DNA from: Crateriforma spongiae
Lineage (GTDB): Bacteria; Planctomycetota; Planctomycetia; Pirellulales; Pirellulaceae
Reading direction: 5' to 3'
NCBI RefSeq assembly: GCF_012290005.1
Contig: NZ_JAAXMS010000007.1
Coordinates: 1 to 41,990, forward strand
Length of the DNA: 41,990 bases
In this document: piece by piece, positions 41,948-41,990 of the stretch
Position numbering within the stretch: position 1 is the stretch's first letter
Layout of the letters: the number at the start of each line of letters is the position of its first letter
Position numbers and translations under genes: made by a program
The notes under the pieces: generated by a model
The model's database searches: none
What the model was told of the DNA's origin: nothing
Seen by the model: only the letters and a program-made list of their open reading frames with translations

Positions 41948-41990
41948 TCAATCATCGATCGGGATGTCGACCAGCAACTGCATCACGACC
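41948..41990 (-). CDS. C-terminal tail of a gene cut by the right edge
   Basis: Reading the minus strand inwards from the right edge, one frame gives VVMQLLVDIPIDD and then TGA (41948-41950). The residue mix is protein-like and the position fits a gene ending before dprA on the same strand. Only 13 residues are visible, so neither identity nor reality can be shown from this window. Confidence 0.35.
   Translation of the reverse strand, partial: VVMQLLVDIPIDD

Noticed and set aside
41709-41951. 80-codon minus-strand frame upstream of dprA
   Set aside because: Composition is Arg/His/Ser-rich without motifs, it includes the hairpin at 41796-41820, and it overlaps the start of dprA.
1-41990. CRISPR arrays, insertion sequences, prophage or integrase genes, tRNA or rRNA
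   Set aside because: No regularly spaced repeats, transposase motifs, attachment sites or tRNA-like cloverleaf sequences were seen on either strand in the gaps I examined.

Overview
The window looks like a chromosomal segment of a planctomycete of the Pirellulaceae (Rhodopirellula/Rubripirellula-like). The grounds are a fairly GC-rich genome with few recognisable Shine-Dalgarno sites; a DUF1559 prepilin-like protein, a sulfatase with a HEAT-like tail, a PQQ-type beta-propeller protein and small aromatic-rich secreted proteins, all typical of that group; and a bacterial microcompartment (BMC) locus of the Planctomycetes-Verrucomicrobia (PVM) type. No mobile element, CRISPR array, tRNA or rRNA was recognised.

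Layout. 1-4151: a spacer with G-rich inverted repeats, then (minus strand) a cation/calcium exchanger and a topoisomerase IV A subunit. 4610-5718: two small secreted proteins of unknown function. 5843-6682 (minus): an SDR oxidoreductase divergent from the BMC locus. 6954-15325 (plus): DeoR-type regulator, PduL, BMC-H, BMC-H, acetate-kinase homologue, BMC-P, CoA-acylating aldehyde dehydrogenase, BMC-P, a small BMC-associated protein, BMC-P, class II aldolase, lactate/malate dehydrogenase homologue. 15326-15666: a spacer with a 26-bp imperfect inverted repeat. 15667-21919: ftsH (minus), dxr and rseP (plus). 22015-26369: sulfatase and dipeptidyl-peptidase IV homologue, divergent. 26494-30259: rplU, then (minus) a PQQ-like protein and a DUF3311-type protein plus sodium:solute symporter pair. 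30354-36146: SLC13/RCK transporter and HrpA helicase. 36201-40471: DUF1559 protein (minus), an insertion-bearing signal peptidase I and LptB. 40568-41716 (minus): dprA; the tail of one more minus-strand gene enters at the right edge.

The main biological system is the microcompartment. The probable route, by analogy with the planctomycete BMC known to be needed for growth on L-fucose and L-rhamnose, is: the encapsulated aldolase splits a deoxy-sugar 1-phosphate into DHAP and lactaldehyde; the aldehyde dehydrogenase makes lactyl-CoA; PduL makes lactyl-phosphate and recycles CoA; the acetate-kinase homologue makes ATP and lactate; the LDH/MDH homologue recycles NAD. Two BMC-H and three BMC-P proteins build the shell, and no BMC-T is present here. 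The upstream sugar isomerase and kinase are not in the window. Less-described details include a small protein combining an encapsulation-like helix with a TP-x-A-x-D motif, an MDH-type arginine in the LDH homologue, altered active-site residues in the kinase, and hairpins flanking the first BMC-H gene.
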